The notes under the pieces were generated by a model. That model saw only the letters and a list, made by a program, of their open reading frames with translations. It made no database searches and had not been told where the DNA came from. A DNA stretch of 64,000 nucleotides from Paraburkholderia caffeinitolerans (GTDB taxonomy: Bacteria > Pseudomonadota > Gammaproteobacteria > Burkholderiales > Burkholderiaceae), in assembly GCF_902859945.1 (NCBI RefSeq), contig NZ_CADIKL010000008.1, positions 180,737-244,736 of the forward strand. The letters are read 5' to 3'. The position numbers were made by a program, and so were the translations under genes. Shown in pieces: positions 1 to 8,825 of this stretch (position 1 is the stretch's first letter; every line of letters begins with the position of its first letter).

Positions 1-36
1 GATCACGGCGATCTTGCCCTTGAGTCTGTCTCCCAT
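1..36 (-). CDS. SDR family oxidoreductase, N-terminal fragment cut by window edge
   Basis: Only the first 12 codons are in the window. They read M-G-D-R-L-K-G-K-I-A-V-I, which is how many short-chain dehydrogenases begin just before the TGxxxGxG nucleotide loop. The ATG lies 18 nt downstream of the stop of the preceding flavoprotein gene on the same strand, with a purine-rich AGAGAGAA stretch before it. It is therefore probably the next gene of the same operon. The family call rests on very little sequence. Confidence 0.45.
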   Translation of the reverse strand, partial: MGDRLKGKIAVI

Positions 37-54
37 CTTCGTTCTCTCTCTTCG

Positions 55-1848
55 TCAGTGTGTCAGTGGATAAAGCGGAATGACTTTCGCGCTTGCTGTT
101 TTGATCGCGGATGCTTTACGTTCGGCATCCTGATCATTGAAAATCCGCTCGCGTGCGGCCTGCGTTTCGCGCGCTGCCGCGCGGCCCGCCTGGCGGCCCG
201 ACCAGATGCAGTCCGCGAGCGAGAGTCCGCTCACGTAGTGATTCGAAGCGAGGCCGCGCGCGGCGCGCCCCACCGCGTAAAGCCCTTCGACCGCGCCGCC
301 TTTAGCGCGCAGCACGGCGTTGGTGGTTTCGTCCACGCGCAGGCCGCCCAGGGTGATCGCGGGGCATGGAAACGCGCGGCTCGCCGCCGAGATGTCGAGC
401 GCGTAGAACGGCGCTTGCGCGAGCGGCGCGAGCATCGCGGCGGATTTGCCGAAACCCGCGTCGCGCCCTTGCCGCGCGGCGGCGCGGTACGCGGCCAGCG
501 AGCGTTCGAGCGTGGCGGCGTCCGCGCCGATCTGCTCGGCTAGCTGCGCCACGGTGGCCGCGCGCTTGCGCCCGCCCAGCATGAGCATCAGCGCGGGCAC
601 GCTCTGGAATGCCCACAGGCGGCCACGCACGCATTCGCGCAACGCCTCGCGCACGAGCGCCGCATCGAGAATCAACCACGCGCGCCCGTCGCGCGTCTCG
701 CACATCGCATGGCCGAGCGTCGCGCCGTAGACCTCTTCGTTGCAGAAGCGCTCGCCACGCGCATCCACCACGCAGCCGCGCGCCCAGGCGAACGGCGGGT
801 TGATGAAGCGCCACGCGGAAACGCGCTCCATGCGGTCCGCGACGCCGCCCGCCGAGACGCCGAGGCGAATCCCCGAGCCGTCGCAGCCGGTGGTGCCGAG
901 ACGCCAGTTGGCGAGATAGCGCGGCGCGTGCTGCGCGAGCATCTCGTGGTTGAAAATGAAACCGCCCGTGGCGAGCACCACGGCATCGGCGCGAATATCG
1001 AGCGCACGGCTCGCGCGCAGTTCCAGGCGAAGCAGCGCCGCGCGCAGACGGTCGGCGAGCGCGGGCAGGCCGTTGTGCAGCTTGTCGGCCCAGCGGGCGA
1101 GGCGCGCATGCTGGCGCTGCGCGCGGCCCGGCTCGACGCGCCAGACCTGCGCGCCGATCACTCGGCCAGTTGTATCGACGATGAGCCTGCGCACGCCCGC
1201 GTGGCGCAGGATCTCGACATTGGGCTCGGCCTGCACGGCACGGCGCAGCGTGTCGAACAGCACGCGCCCCGACATGCCGCGCCCCTTCGTGCGATGCCCG
1301 CGCGGCGCGGGCGGCACGGCGGGCGCGTCGCCCACCGCTTCATTGCCCGAGTAGTAGAGATAGGCGTGCTCGGGCGGATAGGAGGTCTTGCGCGCGGGCA
1401 TCGTCGAGCCGAAGCGCACACCCTGGCGTTCGAGCCACGCGAGTTGCGCGACGCTGCCATTGCAAAAGCGTTCGAGCGCGTCCGGCGAAACCGCATCGCC
1501 CACTTCGCCTTGCAGATAGGCGGCCATTGCCTCGGGCGTGTCCGCATACCCGGCCTCGCGCTGATAAGTCGTACCGCCGCCCGCGTAGACCACGCCGCCG
1601 CTCTTCGCGCTCGCGCCGCCGCCCTCGAAGCGCTCGACGATGCGCACGCGCGCGCCGGCCTGCGCCGCCTCCAGCGCGGCGCACGCACCCGCCGCGCCGA
1701 AGCCCGCAATCAGCACGCCGCACGCGTCGTCCCAGCGGTGCGCCCTTACATCGGCGACGACGAGCGGCGGCTCCACAGGCGTCGCGCTCGCGCCTGCCTG
1801 GGCGTGCGTGTTCGCGTCGTTCATGGCGTGAGCGGCGCGCGCGTTCAT
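55..1848 (-). CDS. FAD-dependent dehydrogenase, KstD/fumarate reductase family, delta4-(5alpha)-like
   Basis: A 597-residue flavoprotein of the FAD_binding_2 family (KstD, fumarate reductase and urocanate reductase group). The dinucleotide loop GFGAAG is at about residues 49-54, after an unusually long Ala-rich leader, and is followed by the Ser/Gly-rich SAKSGGVVYAGGG segment. Near the C terminus the motif HYVSGLSLADC puts a Tyr at about 538 and a Ser at 540. I recall a Tyr-x-Ser pair as catalytic in delta4-(5alpha)-3-ketosteroid dehydrogenase, so this paralogue may desaturate the 4,5 bond of a 3-keto ring; that is inference. The ATG at 1848 overlaps the stop of the upstream flavin reductase (ATGA), which implies translational coupling. 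An in-frame ATG at 1824 is a possible alternative start. Longer in-frame extensions upstream run through the reductase gene and are rejected. Confidence 0.8.
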   Translation of the reverse strand: MNARAAHAMNDANTHAQAGASATPVEPPLVVADVRAHRWDDACGVLIAGFGAAGACAALEAAQAGARVRIVERFEGGGASAKSGGVVYAGGGTTYQREAGYADTPEAMAAYLQGEVGDAVSPDALERFCNGSVAQLAWLERQGVRFGSTMPARKTSYPPEHAYLYYSGNEAVGDAPAVPPAPRGHRTKGRGMSGRVLFDTLRRAVQAEPNVEILRHAGVRRLIVDTTGRVIGAQVWRVEPGRAQRQHARLARWADKLHNGLPALADRLRAALLRLELRASRALDIRADAVVLATGGFIFNHEMLAQHAPRYLANWRLGTTGCDGSGIRLGVSAGGVADRMERVSAWRFINPPFAWARGCVVDARGERFCNEEVYGATLGHAMCETRDGRAWLILDAALVREALRECVRGRLWAFQSVPALMLMLGGRKRAATVAQLAEQIGADAATLERSLAAYRAAARQGRDAGFGKSAAMLAPLAQAPFYALDISAASRAFPCPAITLGGLRVDETTNAVLRAKGGAVEGLYAVGRAARGLASNHYVSGLSLADCIWSGRQAGRAAARETQAARERIFNDQDAERKASAIKTASAKVIPLYPLTH

Positions 1849-2390
1849 GCGGTGGCGCAGCGTGCGAGCGCGGCGGAAGCCGCAGCCGTGGCGGCCGTGC
1901 CTGCCGTGGTGTAAGCGCCATCCACGTACAGGAGCGGATCGATCTCGCCGCTCAGCTTCACTTCGAGCAGCCGGCCGATGAACACCGTATGCGTGCCGTA
2001 GTCGAAGCGGCCGTCCTGGCGGCACACGAGATTGGCCTGCGCGCCATGCAGATACGGCACGCCATCGACGGAACGCTGCCAGTCGCCGGTCGAGAAGCGA
2101 TCTTCGCCCTTCAGGCGTCCGCTGCAGTCGATGGCAATGCCCTGCTGCTGCGCCGCCAGCAGGTTCACGCAGAAGTCCGCACCCGCCGCGAGCGGCGGAT
2201 AAATCGACGAAGACCGGTTGATGCAGATGAGCAGCGAAGGCGGTTCGGTCGACAGCGAATCCACCGCCGTGGCCGACATCGAATAGCGGCGCTCGCCGTC
2301 ACAGCAGCTGATGACGGTGACCGAACGCGCGAGGCGGCGCATCGCTTGCAGCATGTCCGCGCGCAGCGGTTCCAGGGAAAGTTCGCTCAT
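1845..2390 (-). CDS. flavin reductase of a two-component monooxygenase (HpaC/HsaB-like)
   Basis: A 181-residue flavin-reductase-like domain protein. It matches the family in length and in the segments RLARSVTVISC near the N terminus, SMSATAVDSLSTEPPSLLICIN, and a C-terminal GTHTVFIGRLLEV followed by DPLLYVDGAY. Proteins of this type reduce free FMN or FAD with NAD(P)H and pass it to a partner oxygenase. The obvious partner is the acyl-CoA-dehydrogenase-fold hydroxylase at 4179-5372. The gene overlaps both neighbours by ATGA junctions at 1845-1848 and 2387-2390, so the three genes are tightly coupled. Confidence 0.88.
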   Translation of the reverse strand: MSELSLEPLRADMLQAMRRLARSVTVISCCDGERRYSMSATAVDSLSTEPPSLLICINRSSSIYPPLAAGADFCVNLLAAQQQGIAIDCSGRLKGEDRFSTGDWQRSVDGVPYLHGAQANLVCRQDGRFDYGTHTVFIGRLLEVKLSGEIDPLLYVDGAYTTAGTAATAAASAALARCATA

Positions 2391-4168
2391 TGTGTGACTC
2401 CACGAAGCTCGTGGCCTTGGTCCTGGTTTTGACGCTGGCCGGGGTGATCAGTTGTTTCGTATGCCGAATTTTTTGGGTCGGCGAGGTAATTGGCGGCGCG
2501 ATAGCCGAAGGTCATCGCCGGCCCGAGCGTCGATCCCGCGCCGGGGTAGCTCGCGCCCATCATCGAGGCGCTCGTATTGCCTATCGCGTAGAGGCCCGCG
2601 ATGGCGCTGCCGTCGGCGCGCAGCACGCGTGCGTCGGCGTCGGTGAGCAAGCCGCCCTTCGTGCCGATGTCGCCCGCGTCGATGCGCACCGCGTAGAACG
2701 GCGCTTCGCCGATCGGCGCGAGACACGGGTTGGGCTGCACCGACGGGTCGCCATAGTAGGTATCGAAAACATTGCCGCCCTTGCCGAATTCCTCGTCCAC
2801 GCCGCTTGCCGCGTAGCCGTTCATGCGCACGATGGTCTCGCGCAGGCCGGCTGCCTCCACGCCGATTTTCGCGGCCAGCGCGTCGAGCGAATCCGCGCGG
2901 TGCAGCAGCGCGCGAAACGCGGCCGGAATGCGCGAGTCCGGCATCATCGATGCGGGCATGACCGGGCCACAGGGGTAGTTCTTGCGAAAGCGCGCGTCGA
3001 AGATCATCCATGCGGGCACGTTCGCGCCCGTTGCCGCATGGTCGCGATACATCGCGGGCACGAACTCCGAGTACGGCGCGGCCTCGTTGACGAAGCGCCG
3101 TCCGAGCGCGTTGACGATCACGCAGCCAGGCAGGTTGCGCTCCACGAACAGCGCGCGCTGCTTTTCCTCGCCTTCCACGCGCACCGTGGGCGCGCCCCAG
3201 ACGTGCTCCATGAGCGCGAGCGCGCCGCCCGCCTGCTCGCCGGCCACGATGGCGTCGCCGGTGTTGAACGGCGGCGTTGCGCTCCACTGCGCCTCGGTGG
3301 GCTGCGGCAGGTAGCGCTCGCGCATCGCCTGGTTGCGCTCGAAGCCGCCCGCCGCGAGAATCACGCCGCGCCGCGCGAGCAGGCGCACCGTCTTGCCTTG
3401 GCGCTCGGCCACCACGCCCGTGATGCGGCCGTTCTCTTCGATCAGTTCGCGCATGGGCGTGGAGAGCCACAGCGGCACCTTGCGTTCAAGCAGCGCGTAA
3501 CGCAGGCCGCCCACCAGCGCATTGCCGAGCGTGAGCCGCCGGTCGCGCCGCGAGCGCATCCGTGCGCCGATATCGAACCAGTAGCGCCCGAATTCGCGCA
3601 GCGCGAGCGTGATAAAACCGCGCTCTTTCGCGAGCAGCGTGTGCGCCTCTTTGGAGGTCACCGCCACGCGCCCGCCGATCAGCGTGCCGGGCGATGGCTG
3701 GCGCAGCCGCGCGAACTCCGCGCCTAGACGCCCGCCGTCGAACGACAGCGGATCGAGCGCGCGATAGCCGGGCATCGCGCCGGGCTGGCTCTGGAAGTAG
3801 TCGGCATAGCGCGAGAGCGACTGGTAGCGCACGGGCGTGCGCGCTTCCAGATAGCGCAGCATCTCGGGCGCGGTGTCGAGATAGGCGTCGAGACGCCCGT
3901 TGGTTGCCGCGCCCTGCGTGCACGCTTCGATATAGGTGCGCGCGGCCTCGCGCGTATCCGTGCCGCCTTCCTCGGCGATATGGTGATTGCACGGCACCCA
4001 GATGCCGCCGCCCGACACCGCCGACGTGCCGCCGTAGTGCGGGCTCTTTTCGAGCACGAGCACCGAGAGACCGAGATCGGCGGCGCGGCACGCAGCGAGC
4101 AGGCCGCCCGCGCCGGAACCGACGATCAGCACATCGAACGTTTCAGTTTCCATGGCTTGATCGTTCAT
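2387..4168 (-). CDS. FAD-dependent 3-ketosteroid-delta1-dehydrogenase-like oxidoreductase
   Basis: A 593-residue flavoprotein. GSGAGG at residues 17-22 binds the FAD ADP moiety, and GGTSAVSGGGIWVP follows. The C-terminal GASYPGAGSTLGPAMTFGY segment matches the signature of 3-ketosteroid-delta1-dehydrogenases, in which the Tyr and the second Gly of Y-P-G-x-G (here about 541 and 545) form the active site. The family introduces a 1,2 double bond into 3-keto rings. No other steroid gene (side chain, KshAB, HsaC/HsaD) is visible, so the ring substrate may be a smaller alicyclic ketone. GAGG precedes the ATG at 4168 by 8 nt; an internal ATG at 4153 is less likely. It starts 10 nt after the stop of the hydroxylase gene. 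Confidence 0.85.
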   Translation of the reverse strand: MNDQAMETETFDVLIVGSGAGGLLAACRAADLGLSVLVLEKSPHYGGTSAVSGGGIWVPCNHHIAEEGGTDTREAARTYIEACTQGAATNGRLDAYLDTAPEMLRYLEARTPVRYQSLSRYADYFQSQPGAMPGYRALDPLSFDGGRLGAEFARLRQPSPGTLIGGRVAVTSKEAHTLLAKERGFITLALREFGRYWFDIGARMRSRRDRRLTLGNALVGGLRYALLERKVPLWLSTPMRELIEENGRITGVVAERQGKTVRLLARRGVILAAGGFERNQAMRERYLPQPTEAQWSATPPFNTGDAIVAGEQAGGALALMEHVWGAPTVRVEGEEKQRALFVERNLPGCVIVNALGRRFVNEAAPYSEFVPAMYRDHAATGANVPAWMIFDARFRKNYPCGPVMPASMMPDSRIPAAFRALLHRADSLDALAAKIGVEAAGLRETIVRMNGYAASGVDEEFGKGGNVFDTYYGDPSVQPNPCLAPIGEAPFYAVRIDAGDIGTKGGLLTDADARVLRADGSAIAGLYAIGNTSASMMGASYPGAGSTLGPAMTFGYRAANYLADPKNSAYETTDHPGQRQNQDQGHELRGVTQ

Positions 4169-4178
4169 GAGCGCCGCC

Positions 4179-5372
4179 TCAGATGAAGAAGTCGGTGTTG
4201 GTGCGGCCGAGCATCACCGCGCCGAGATTCTGGCCGAAGCGGTCGAGATTGTTGGCGTAGTGCGCGCGCGCCGCGTGCAGGTCGAGAAAGCGCCGCACGA
4301 GCGGGTTGCGGCGGTAAATGCCGTTGCCGCCCGCATAACGCAGCAGCGCATTGGCCGCCTGTGCGCAGCGCTCCGCCACCTGCGCCGACTGATAGCGGAA
4401 ATGCACGCGCCGCTCGATCGACACTTCGGGGCCGCCCTGCACCGCCGCGAGCAGTTCATCGAAGTTGCGGCGCAACAGCACCTGCATTTCGTCGATGGCA
4501 ACCGCCGCGTTCGCGCAGGCGCTTTGCGCGCCGGTGTCGTCGGAGGTCTTCGCGCCGCTATTGGAACTCACGCGATTGGTTGCGTAAGCGCGGAAGTCGT
4601 CCACTGCGCCTTGCAGTGCGCCAATGCACGCCGTGCAAACCGCGCGCACGAAAATCTGCGCGAACGGCAGGCGGAACAGCGGCGCATCATTCAACGCGAG
4701 GCCAGGGCTCGTGCCCATCATGCCGTCCACGGCCTTGTGGGTGCGGTACTCGGGCACGAATACATCGTTCACCACGATGTCGTGGCTGCCCGTGGCGCGC
4801 AGGCCCAGCACGTCCCAGTCGCGCTCGATCGTGTAGTCGGACTTCGGCAGCAGGAAGGTGCGGTATTCGGGCGGCTCGCCCGCGCGCGCCGGAGGCACCA
4901 GCGCGCCGAGGAACACCCACTCGCACAGTTCGCTGCCGCTGGAGAATTTCCAGTGGCCCGAGAGCCGGAAGCCGCCTTCCACGGGCGTGACCTTGCCCAC
5001 CGGCATATACGTGGAAGCGATGAGCGTGGCCGGGTCCTTGCCCCAGACATCTTGTTGCGCGCGCTCGTCGAACAGCGCGAGCTGCCAGTTGTGCACGCCC
5101 ACCACGCCGTACACCCATGCGGTGGACATGCAGCCGCGCGCGAGCGCCATCTGGATTTCAAAAAACGTTTGCGGGTCCAGTTCATAGCCGCCGTAGCGCT
5201 TCGGCTGGAGCACCTTGAAGAAGCCGGCTGCCTGCATGTCGGCGATGGTCTGCGCCGGGATGCGGCCCGCGGCCTCCGCCGCGTCGCCGCGCTCGGCCAG
5301 CACGGGTGCGAGCGCGTGGGCGCGTGCGATCAGTTCGGCCGCAAGGGCATTCGATTCGTGGTCTCGGTGCAC
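4179..5372 (-). CDS. HsaA-like flavin-dependent monooxygenase, oxygenase component
   Basis: A 397-residue protein with the acyl-CoA dehydrogenase fold of group D flavin monooxygenases (HsaA, HpaB-C2, IifA types). Typical segments are RIPAQTIADMQAAGFFKVLQP, the GHWKFSSGSE flavin/substrate loop, and WDVLGLRATGSHDIVV. The helical C-terminal domain contains ALLRYAGGNGIYRRNPLVRRFLDLH. Such enzymes hydroxylate phenols ortho to OH using reduced flavin supplied by a separate reductase, here the product of 1845-2390. The start is GTG, preceded by AGGAGA at good spacing. The 175-nt gap from the LLM gene upstream contains no gene, so cotranscription with it is likely but unproven. A true acyl-CoA dehydrogenase is less likely given the reductase neighbour. 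Confidence 0.83.
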   Translation of the reverse strand: MHRDHESNALAAELIARAHALAPVLAERGDAAEAAGRIPAQTIADMQAAGFFKVLQPKRYGGYELDPQTFFEIQMALARGCMSTAWVYGVVGVHNWQLALFDERAQQDVWGKDPATLIASTYMPVGKVTPVEGGFRLSGHWKFSSGSELCEWVFLGALVPPARAGEPPEYRTFLLPKSDYTIERDWDVLGLRATGSHDIVVNDVFVPEYRTHKAVDGMMGTSPGLALNDAPLFRLPFAQIFVRAVCTACIGALQGAVDDFRAYATNRVSSNSGAKTSDDTGAQSACANAAVAIDEMQVLLRRNFDELLAAVQGGPEVSIERRVHFRYQSAQVAERCAQAANALLRYAGGNGIYRRNPLVRRFLDLHAARAHYANNLDRFGQNLGAVMLGRTNTDFFI

Positions 5373-5547
5373 CGCTGTCTCCTATGTCTTCTTCGGTGGC
5401 GCCGTGCGCCACGGTGGTTCGTCGTCGATTCGATCTGCTGGTGCGCCCACGCCCGGCGCGTCACTGCTCAGTTGCTGCTCCGTTGCTGCTCAGTCGTTGC
5501 TTGCCACGACCTGCGCCGGGCGGGGCGCGTGCGCGCTTGCGCCTGTA

Positions 5548-6687
5548 TCAGGCGACGGCGCGCGCCTTCACGCGGTTGAAGTACGGAATCACGTGCTCGC
5601 CGATGTTGCGGATCGACTCCATCGACGCCTCGTGCGGCACCGTGCCCATCTGCACGAGGAACAGCACTTCGTCCACGCCGGCTTCCTTCAGGCGTCCTAC
5701 GTAGCCGATGCAGTCGTCCACCGTGCCGTATGCATGGTTGGGGTTCATCATCGAGAGCGCCGGATCGCTGAAGTCCACCACCACTTCTTCCGAGGCGAAG
5801 CGCGAGCGGATCACCATCTCGCCGCTATCGGCCTGCACGAGGTCGTCGCCCCACTTCGACGGGTCGGGACGCTCGCCGCCCGTGTACCAGTACGCGAGCG
5901 ATTCCATGAAATAGCGCTGGCCGCGAATGCCGATCTTGCGGGCCTGCTGGCCGTCGCCCATCACGATGGCCGGGCACAGCGCGGCGAGGTGCTCGGTCGG
6001 GCGGAAGCCCACCTGGTCCTCGGCCTTGCGCGTGCTGTATGCCTGGCGATAGAGCGCGTTCTTCTTCGCCACTTCGTCGGGGCCGCCGAAACCGAGCACG
6101 AGCGCGCCAAGACCGCGCTGGCCAGCGCGCGAAAGCGCGTCGCTGTTGGTGCAGGCCATATACATGGGCGGATGCGGGTCCTGATACGGCTTCGGGTGAA
6201 TCGGACGCTTAGGAATCTTGATGTATTTGCCGTCATGCTCGATTTCGTCCTGCACGAACATCTTCGGCACGAGATACATCGACTCGTCGATCATCGGCTG
6301 CAGTTCGTTGAGGTCGTAGCCGAACGCGCCCGCTTCCTGCTGACTGCCGCCCTTGCCCACGCCGAAGTGCACGCGGCCCTGCGAAAGAATGTCGAGCAGC
6401 GCGACGCGCTCGGCCACCTTGATCGGATGATTCATCGCAGGCGGCAGGCAAACCACGCCATGGCCGAGACCGATGCGCGTGGTGCGGCCCGCGAGATAGG
6501 CGAGGAACGTTTCCGGCGCGCTCATGTGCGCATAGTTGGTGAGCGAGGTGTGCTCGACGCACCAGACGGTGTCGAAGCCCATCTGCTCGGCGAGCAGCGC
6601 CTGCTCGACGGTCTCCTTGAAGACGCGGTGGTCGCCTTCGCGGGAAGCATCGGTCGTCTGGGCTTCGTAAATCAGGGAAAACTTCAT
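5548..6687 (-). CDS. LLM class (luciferase-like) flavin-dependent oxidoreductase
   Basis: A 379-residue bacterial-luciferase-like TIM-barrel protein. It starts MKFSLIYEAQT and carries EQALLAEQMGFDTVWCVEHTS, then RTTRIGLGHGVVCLP and GRVHFGVGKGGSQQE. These segments are typical of FMNH2-dependent oxygenases and of F420- or FMN-dependent dehydrogenases. The ATG at 6687 is chosen because AAGGAGA sits 8 nt upstream and the protein then begins exactly where the fold begins. Possible roles are Baeyer-Villiger or ring hydroxylation with flavin from the same reductase. It heads the leftward operon and is divergent from the VOC gene. Confidence 0.85.
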   Translation of the reverse strand: MKFSLIYEAQTTDASREGDHRVFKETVEQALLAEQMGFDTVWCVEHTSLTNYAHMSAPETFLAYLAGRTTRIGLGHGVVCLPPAMNHPIKVAERVALLDILSQGRVHFGVGKGGSQQEAGAFGYDLNELQPMIDESMYLVPKMFVQDEIEHDGKYIKIPKRPIHPKPYQDPHPPMYMACTNSDALSRAGQRGLGALVLGFGGPDEVAKKNALYRQAYSTRKAEDQVGFRPTEHLAALCPAIVMGDGQQARKIGIRGQRYFMESLAYWYTGGERPDPSKWGDDLVQADSGEMVIRSRFASEEVVVDFSDPALSMMNPNHAYGTVDDCIGYVGRLKEAGVDEVLFLVQMGTVPHEASMESIRNIGEHVIPYFNRVKARAVA

Positions 6688-6833
6688 CGCAGCTGTCTCC
6701 TTGTTTGTCGGACGGGGGCGGCGGGTGCCGCGCTGCCGCCGCAGGTGTAATCGTGACGGTCCACGAGATGAAGTTTCTGTGCGCCGGGCAAGCGCTGCAT
6801 CGTCTGTTTGGATTAGCGGGACCTTAGGCACGC

Positions 6834-6850
6834 CCCTAGTCCAATCGGAC
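6834..6850 (+). promoter_or_regulatory. candidate LuxR operator, copy 1 (VOC/LLM promoter region)
   Basis: The sequence CCTAGTCCAATCGGAC lies about 75 bp upstream of the VOC gene in the divergent LLM/VOC intergenic region. A closely similar element (TCGTCTAATCGGAC) lies at 8725-8739, about 87 bp upstream of the alpha/beta hydrolase gene on the same strand. The shared core is TCYAATCGGAC. The LuxR-type gene sits between them, so it is the natural candidate to bind both. A weaker opposite-strand relative (GGATTAGCGGGA) lies at about 6810-6821. Function is inferred only. Confidence 0.4.
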
Positions 6851-6925
6851 ATGGCGCGCGCCCACACGCGCGCTAGCATCCCCATATGGCACAACCACGC
6901 CAGACCAACTCAAGGGGAAAATGCA

Positions 6926-7276
6926 ATGAAGGCTTCGATGATGCTGTACCCGGTGGACGCGATCGAGACGGCGCTGCCGTTCTTCGTCGACGGGCTTGGG
7001 CTCACGGTGAAAATGCGCGACGGCGAGCGCTATTGCGCGCTGGAGGGCGGTCCGCTCACGATCGCGCTGGTGGCGGGCGACGAGCGCATCGTCGAGCGGC
7101 CCGCGCTAACGTTTCGGATTGCCGAGGATGACGATCTCTACGCCGCCATGGAGCGCGTAGTGGCCACGGGCGCCAGCGTGCGCGCCCCTGTGCAGCAGGG
7201 CCCGCACGAGTTGCGCGCGGTTCTGGAGGATCGCAACGGCGCGCTGCTCGTGCTCACGCAAAAGAATCGTCCGTGA
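6926..7276 (+). CDS. VOC (glyoxalase/bleomycin-resistance fold) family protein
   Basis: A 116-residue single VOC module starting MKASMMLYPVDAIETALPFFVDGLGLTVKMRDGERYCALEGG. This is the usual one-domain layout of paired beta-alpha-beta-beta-beta units. It is too short to be a standard extradiol ring-cleavage dioxygenase (about 300 residues). An isomerase, a binding protein or an auxiliary enzyme of the cluster is more likely. AGGGGA precedes the ATG by 9 nt. It converges on the LuxR gene, with a bidirectional hairpin between them. Confidence 0.8.
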   Translation: MKASMMLYPVDAIETALPFFVDGLGLTVKMRDGERYCALEGGPLTIALVAGDERIVERPALTFRIAEDDDLYAAMERVVATGASVRAPVQQGPHELRAVLEDRNGALLVLTQKNRP

Positions 7277-7282
7277 AATGCA

Positions 7283-7311
7283 AAAGGGCGGCCTGCATGA
7301 GGCCGCCCTTT
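7283..7311. terminator. bidirectional intrinsic terminator between VOC and LuxR genes
   Basis: A perfect 12-bp stem (AAAGGGCGGCCT paired with AGGCCGCCCTTT) closes a 5-nt loop and lies between two convergent genes. The minus-strand transcript leaves CCCTTTTGCATTT after the stem, giving a modest U-tract for the LuxR gene. The plus-strand tract is shorter. Confidence 0.75.
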
Positions 7312-7338
7312 ACGAACGATAGAAAACATCAGGCGAAA

Positions 7339-8514
7339 TCAGCCCAGCGGCACCACGCTGCCCAGCAGAATGCGCACGAGCGTCGCCTGCCGCGTCACGC
7401 CTGTCTTCGAGAAAATCGAACGCAGATGCGCGCGCGCCGTGTTCTTGCTGATGCCCAGCTCCTCAGCCGCTTCTTCCAGCGTAAGGCCGTTGGTCAGCAG
7501 CAACGCCAGCGAGGTCTCCGCAGGCGTGAGATCGAACAGCTTGCGCACGATTTCCTGCGAGCGCTGCGATTTGCGGTCCGGATCGCGCAGGAAGAGCACG
7601 GTCGCGGGCCGGCGGCGGTTGTCCTCCGACCAGTCGGAAAGCGGCACGGTACGCACCAGCACGCCGAGCTTCGGGCGGTCGCCGCTGCGCGTCACGGGCA
7701 TGGCCTCCACGAGCGGGCCGGCGGTGCCGAAGTGGCCCATCATCGCGTGGCGGATGAGCCGCTGCAGCGTGCGGTTCTCCTGGCTGTCCATGGCCTCGAC
7801 GGCGCCCTTCGAAAGGCGCAGGCCGTCGCTTTCCGCGAGGATTTCATCGGCGACGCTATTGGTGCTCATGATCGCCCCGCTCTCGTCGAGCGTAACCATG
7901 CCCACCAGCATGCGGTCGATGGCGCTCGCGTACAGCGTGCGCTCCGACTCCACCACGTCCAGACGCGAATGCAACTCCACCGCGCGGCGTAGATGCGGCA
8001 GCAGCAGCGCGCAAAACGCCTTGTCGCGCGCCGTGAAATGCGCACTGCCGTGCTTGCGGCACACGCGGAAGCGGCACTCCACGCCCGACTCGGTGCGCAG
8101 GTCCGCGCCCATGATGTAGCGCACGTCGGCGGGCTGCAGGAATTGCTTGTAAAGCTCGCTCGAGAGCCAGCCGGTCTCGCCGAACACCTCGTCCACGGTC
8201 ACGACGCGGTCCGCCGGCAGGCCGACGAAGGGATCGAGCGAATAGTAGTAGTCGTTGTACGACGCCTCATCGGGTATGCCGCTTCCCGATGCATGCACCA
8301 TCAGCCCGCGCCGTTCGCTTGAGGGCGAGCGCAGGATCAGCGTCGCGTAGTTTGCGTCCAGGTGCTGACGCACCAGTTCCAGCGCCCCCGACCATGGCAC
8401 CGCTTCCAGCGGCCCCTGGTACACGCGCGCCATCAGCGCGCTGAATTGCGAAAGGTCGACGCCAGCCATGACACCGGCGTCCTGGCCCTCTTCCGGGGCC
8501 CATCTTGTCTCCAT
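7339..8514 (-). CDS. LuxR-type HTH transcriptional regulator of the flavoenzyme locus
   Basis: A protein of about 391 residues. The C-terminal LuxR/NarL helix-turn-helix is clear: LTPAETSLALLLTNGLTLEEAAEELGISKNTARAHLRSIFSKTG, at about 325-370. The N-terminal 250 residues have no recognisable autoinducer or receiver domain and resemble a PAS/GAF-like sensor. Starts at 8514 (ATG) and 8520 (GTG) share the GGAGGACGGAG ribosome-site region, and the choice is uncertain. It is flanked by the LLM/VOC promoter on one side and the hydrolase-ECH-RibBA-SDR set on the other, so it is probably the cluster's activator. Its inducer is unknown. Confidence 0.85.
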   Translation of the reverse strand: METRWAPEEGQDAGVMAGVDLSQFSALMARVYQGPLEAVPWSGALELVRQHLDANYATLILRSPSSERRGLMVHASGSGIPDEASYNDYYYSLDPFVGLPADRVVTVDEVFGETGWLSSELYKQFLQPADVRYIMGADLRTESGVECRFRVCRKHGSAHFTARDKAFCALLLPHLRRAVELHSRLDVVESERTLYASAIDRMLVGMVTLDESGAIMSTNSVADEILAESDGLRLSKGAVEAMDSQENRTLQRLIRHAMMGHFGTAGPLVEAMPVTRSGDRPKLGVLVRTVPLSDWSEDNRRRPATVLFLRDPDRKSQRSQEIVRKLFDLTPAETSLALLLTNGLTLEEAAEELGISKNTARAHLRSIFSKTGVTRQATLVRILLGSVVPLG

Positions 8515-8724
8515 CAACACAGTCTCCGTCCTCCATGCCGCCCAAAGCGACGGCCAACTTTACGGGGCTCTCCCGCCGCCGGCATCGGGACATTCCCCTG
8601 GCCGCGCGTTCGATTTCGCTTTTTGTGCTAGCCCACGCCCCCGGCCGCTTCGTGCGCTTTTTTTTCGGGGGCAGCGCGAAGGCCGCGCTTGTACCAGACA
8701 TTACGCTGTTCGCGGCCCGCCCCC

Positions 8725-8739
8725 CTCGTCTAATCGGAC
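8725..8739 (+). promoter_or_regulatory. candidate LuxR operator, copy 2 (hydrolase operon promoter region)
   Basis: CTCGTCTAATCGGAC shares the core TCYAATCGGAC with the element at 6834-6850, at a similar distance and orientation from the downstream rightward gene. The intergenic region is otherwise free of genes. Role inferred from the repeat and the context. Confidence 0.4.
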
Positions 8740-8825
8740 GATGCAAGCGGTTCGCGCAAGCGCTCCAATGCGCTAAATGGCGCCGGAAAGGCGCGCTTCG
8801 ATGACGTTTTTCAGGAGACACCTTC

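Noticed and set aside
709..2432. Long rightward frames over the first flavoprotein and reductase genes
   Set aside because: Arg/Ala-rich shadows of genes that have clear families and coupled starts.
4179..5372. True acyl-CoA dehydrogenase for beta-oxidation
   Set aside because: The coupled flavin reductase and KstD-type genes, plus the hydroxylase-type loop sequence, favour a group D monooxygenase.
4167..5579. 470-codon rightward frame over the HsaA-like gene
   Set aside because: Same antisense artefact: no recognisable domain, and it spans the gap to the LLM gene.
6926..7276. VOC protein as the ring-cleaving extradiol dioxygenase
   Set aside because: At 116 residues it is less than half the normal length and lacks the two-domain repeat with His/His/Glu iron ligands.
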